A stretch of DNA of 7,554 nucleotides from positions 1 to 7,554 of the forward strand of contig SSHD01000064.1 in assembly GCA_008017255.1 (NCBI GenBank). Reading direction: 5' to 3'. Every line of letters begins with the position of its first letter. The first letter of the stretch is position 1. Shown here in pieces: positions 6,996 through 7,554 of this stretch. The position numbers and the translations under genes were made by a program. The notes below the pieces were generated by a model, which saw only the letters and a program-made list of their open reading frames with translations, was not told the DNA's origin and made no database searches. Source of the DNA: Acinetobacter sp. (lineage in GTDB: Bacteria > Pseudomonadota > Gammaproteobacteria > Pseudomonadales > Moraxellaceae).

Positions 6996-7025
6996 AATCC
7001 TTCTTTAGCTAAGAAGGATTTTTTT
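6996..7025 (+). terminator. Rho-independent terminator after the FFLEELY-type gene
   Basis: A perfect 10-bp stem AATCCTTCTT / AAGAAGGATT (6996-7005 and 7011-7020) with a 5-nt loop TAGCT, running into a T7 tract (7019-7025). It begins 12 bp after the stop codon. The opposite strand has no T-run on its far side, so it acts for rightward transcription only and separates this gene from ubiE. Confidence 0.9.
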
Positions 7026-7048
7026 AGCCTATGAGAAAAATTAAATCA

Positions 7049-7076
7049 TTGTTGCTCATGTGTCTTTCTGTATATT
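7049..7076 (+). promoter_or_regulatory. Weak candidate promoter of ubiE
   Basis: TTGTTG (7049-7054) and TATATT (7071-7076) are 16 bp apart, implying a leader of about 90 nt. A promoter must lie between the terminator and ubiE, but TATAAA at 7113-7118 is an equally possible -10 lacking a good -35, so the exact site is uncertain. Confidence 0.22.
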
Positions 7077-7163
7077 ATTCATCACAATGATCTGCGAAAG
7101 CCTGTAAAAAAGTATAAAACCTGTCATTATGCATGCGGATTCGTGCCACTAGAGCGAACGTTT

Positions 7164-7168
7164 AGGAG
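7164..7168 (+). promoter_or_regulatory. Ribosome binding site fixing the ubiE start
   Basis: AGGAG at 7164-7168 lies 6 bp ahead of the ATG at 7175. It is the strongest ribosome binding site in the window and shows that the unusually long N-terminus of UbiE is really translated. Confidence 0.85.
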
Positions 7169-7174
7169 AACACA

Positions 7175-7554
7175 ATGTCGAACCAAAACCAAACAACAAA
7201 CCCAGAAGTTGAGCCAACACCAAGTTCAGACAAAGTCAGTCCATTCCTGAATTCACCACTCCCGCAAGGCACACCGCAAGGTCAGCAACAATCTTTACAA
7301 CAAAGCCTAAGTTCAACCCCAAGCGGTTCAATCCCAAAATATAACTTACCGCGTGGCGCAAATACTGGCAACGTCGGCGAAACCACTCACTTTGGCTATC
7401 AAACGGTCAGTAGCGATGATAAAGCGCAAAAAGTGGCAGAAGTGTTCCATTCGGTTGCCAGCAAATACGACATTATGAATGACCTGATGTCCTTTGGTAT
7501 TCACCGCTTATGGAAACGCTTTGCGATTAATATGTCGGGCGTGCGTCGTGGGCA
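7175..7554 (+). CDS. ubiE: UbiE, ubiquinone biosynthesis C-methyltransferase (partial, N-terminal 126 codons)
   Basis: UbiE is the SAM-dependent enzyme that C-methylates the demethoxy-quinol intermediate of ubiquinone (and demethylmenaquinol where menaquinone is made). From residue 69 the sequence follows E. coli UbiE almost word for word: [10 protein letters not shown] (69-78), [20 protein letters not shown] (90-109), HRLWKRF (110-116) and SGVRRG (121-126). The window ends just before the glycine-rich SAM-binding motif, so the catalytic core is not seen. E. coli UbiE has ETTHFG at about residue 7; here about 62 extra residues precede it, rich in Q, P, S, T and N and probably disordered. The start is secured by AGGAG at 7164-7168, and there is no other in-frame ATG before Met101. 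The frame is open to the window edge. Confidence 0.95.
   Translation, partial: MSNQNQTTNPEVEPTPSSDKVSPFLNSPLPQGTPQGQQQSLQQSLSSTPSGSIPKYNLPRGANTGNVGETTHFGYQTVSSDDKAQKVAEVFHSVASKYDIMNDLMSFGIHRLWKRFAINMSGVRRG

Noticed and set aside
7121..7127. CTGTCAT upstream of ubiE as a Pho box
   Set aside because: The second repeat at the required spacing is absent and ubiE has no known phosphate control.
1..7554. CRISPR array, tRNA, rRNA, integrase or transposase gene
   Set aside because: No regularly spaced repeats, no tRNA-like folds noticed, and no transposase or integrase motifs in any credible frame.

Overview
The window looks like ordinary chromosome of a gammaproteobacterium of the family Moraxellaceae, most likely Acinetobacter or a close relative. 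The best clues are the two-domain polyphosphate:AMP phosphotransferase, which closely matches what I recall of the Acinetobacter johnsonii enzyme, and the helical FFLEELY-type gene just upstream of ubiE. Base composition is moderate with an A/T lean, and I see no plasmid, phage, integron, CRISPR or tRNA/rRNA signature.

Layout. Positions 1-3732 (minus strand) hold the start of a probable recB (nine codons) and all of recC, separated by 3 bp, so this is the head of a recC-recB operon transcribed leftward. Positions 3733-4014 are a divergent intergenic region with a credible recC promoter, a perfect 12-bp palindrome and a degenerate, permuted repeat of the recC start region. Positions 4015-4521 (plus) encode a 168-residue DUF697-like protein of unknown function. 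A short GC-rich inverted-repeat element lies in the convergent gap before pap (4645-6063, minus). About 210 bp of divergent promoter region separate pap from a 235-residue FFLEELY-type gene (6276-6983, plus), which ends in a strong intrinsic terminator. The window closes with the first 126 codons of ubiE (7175 onward, plus).

Roles. RecC and RecB are subunits of the RecBCD helicase-nuclease that repairs double-strand breaks. Pap recycles AMP to ADP using polyphosphate. UbiE is a C-methyltransferase of ubiquinone synthesis. These are unrelated housekeeping functions and the window does not form one pathway.

The most notable signal is a small inverted-repeat element that appears twice: once between genes (4554-4615) and once inside recC (1160-1260), where it is read through in frame and adds about 34 residues just before the C-terminal nuclease-like part. 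This resembles the palindromic elements inserted into Rickettsia genes. Secondary points are a four-cysteine cluster in RecC, a 62-residue low-complexity extension on UbiE, and a G7 tract in recC that could slip. I saw no evidence for a wholly new multi-gene system.
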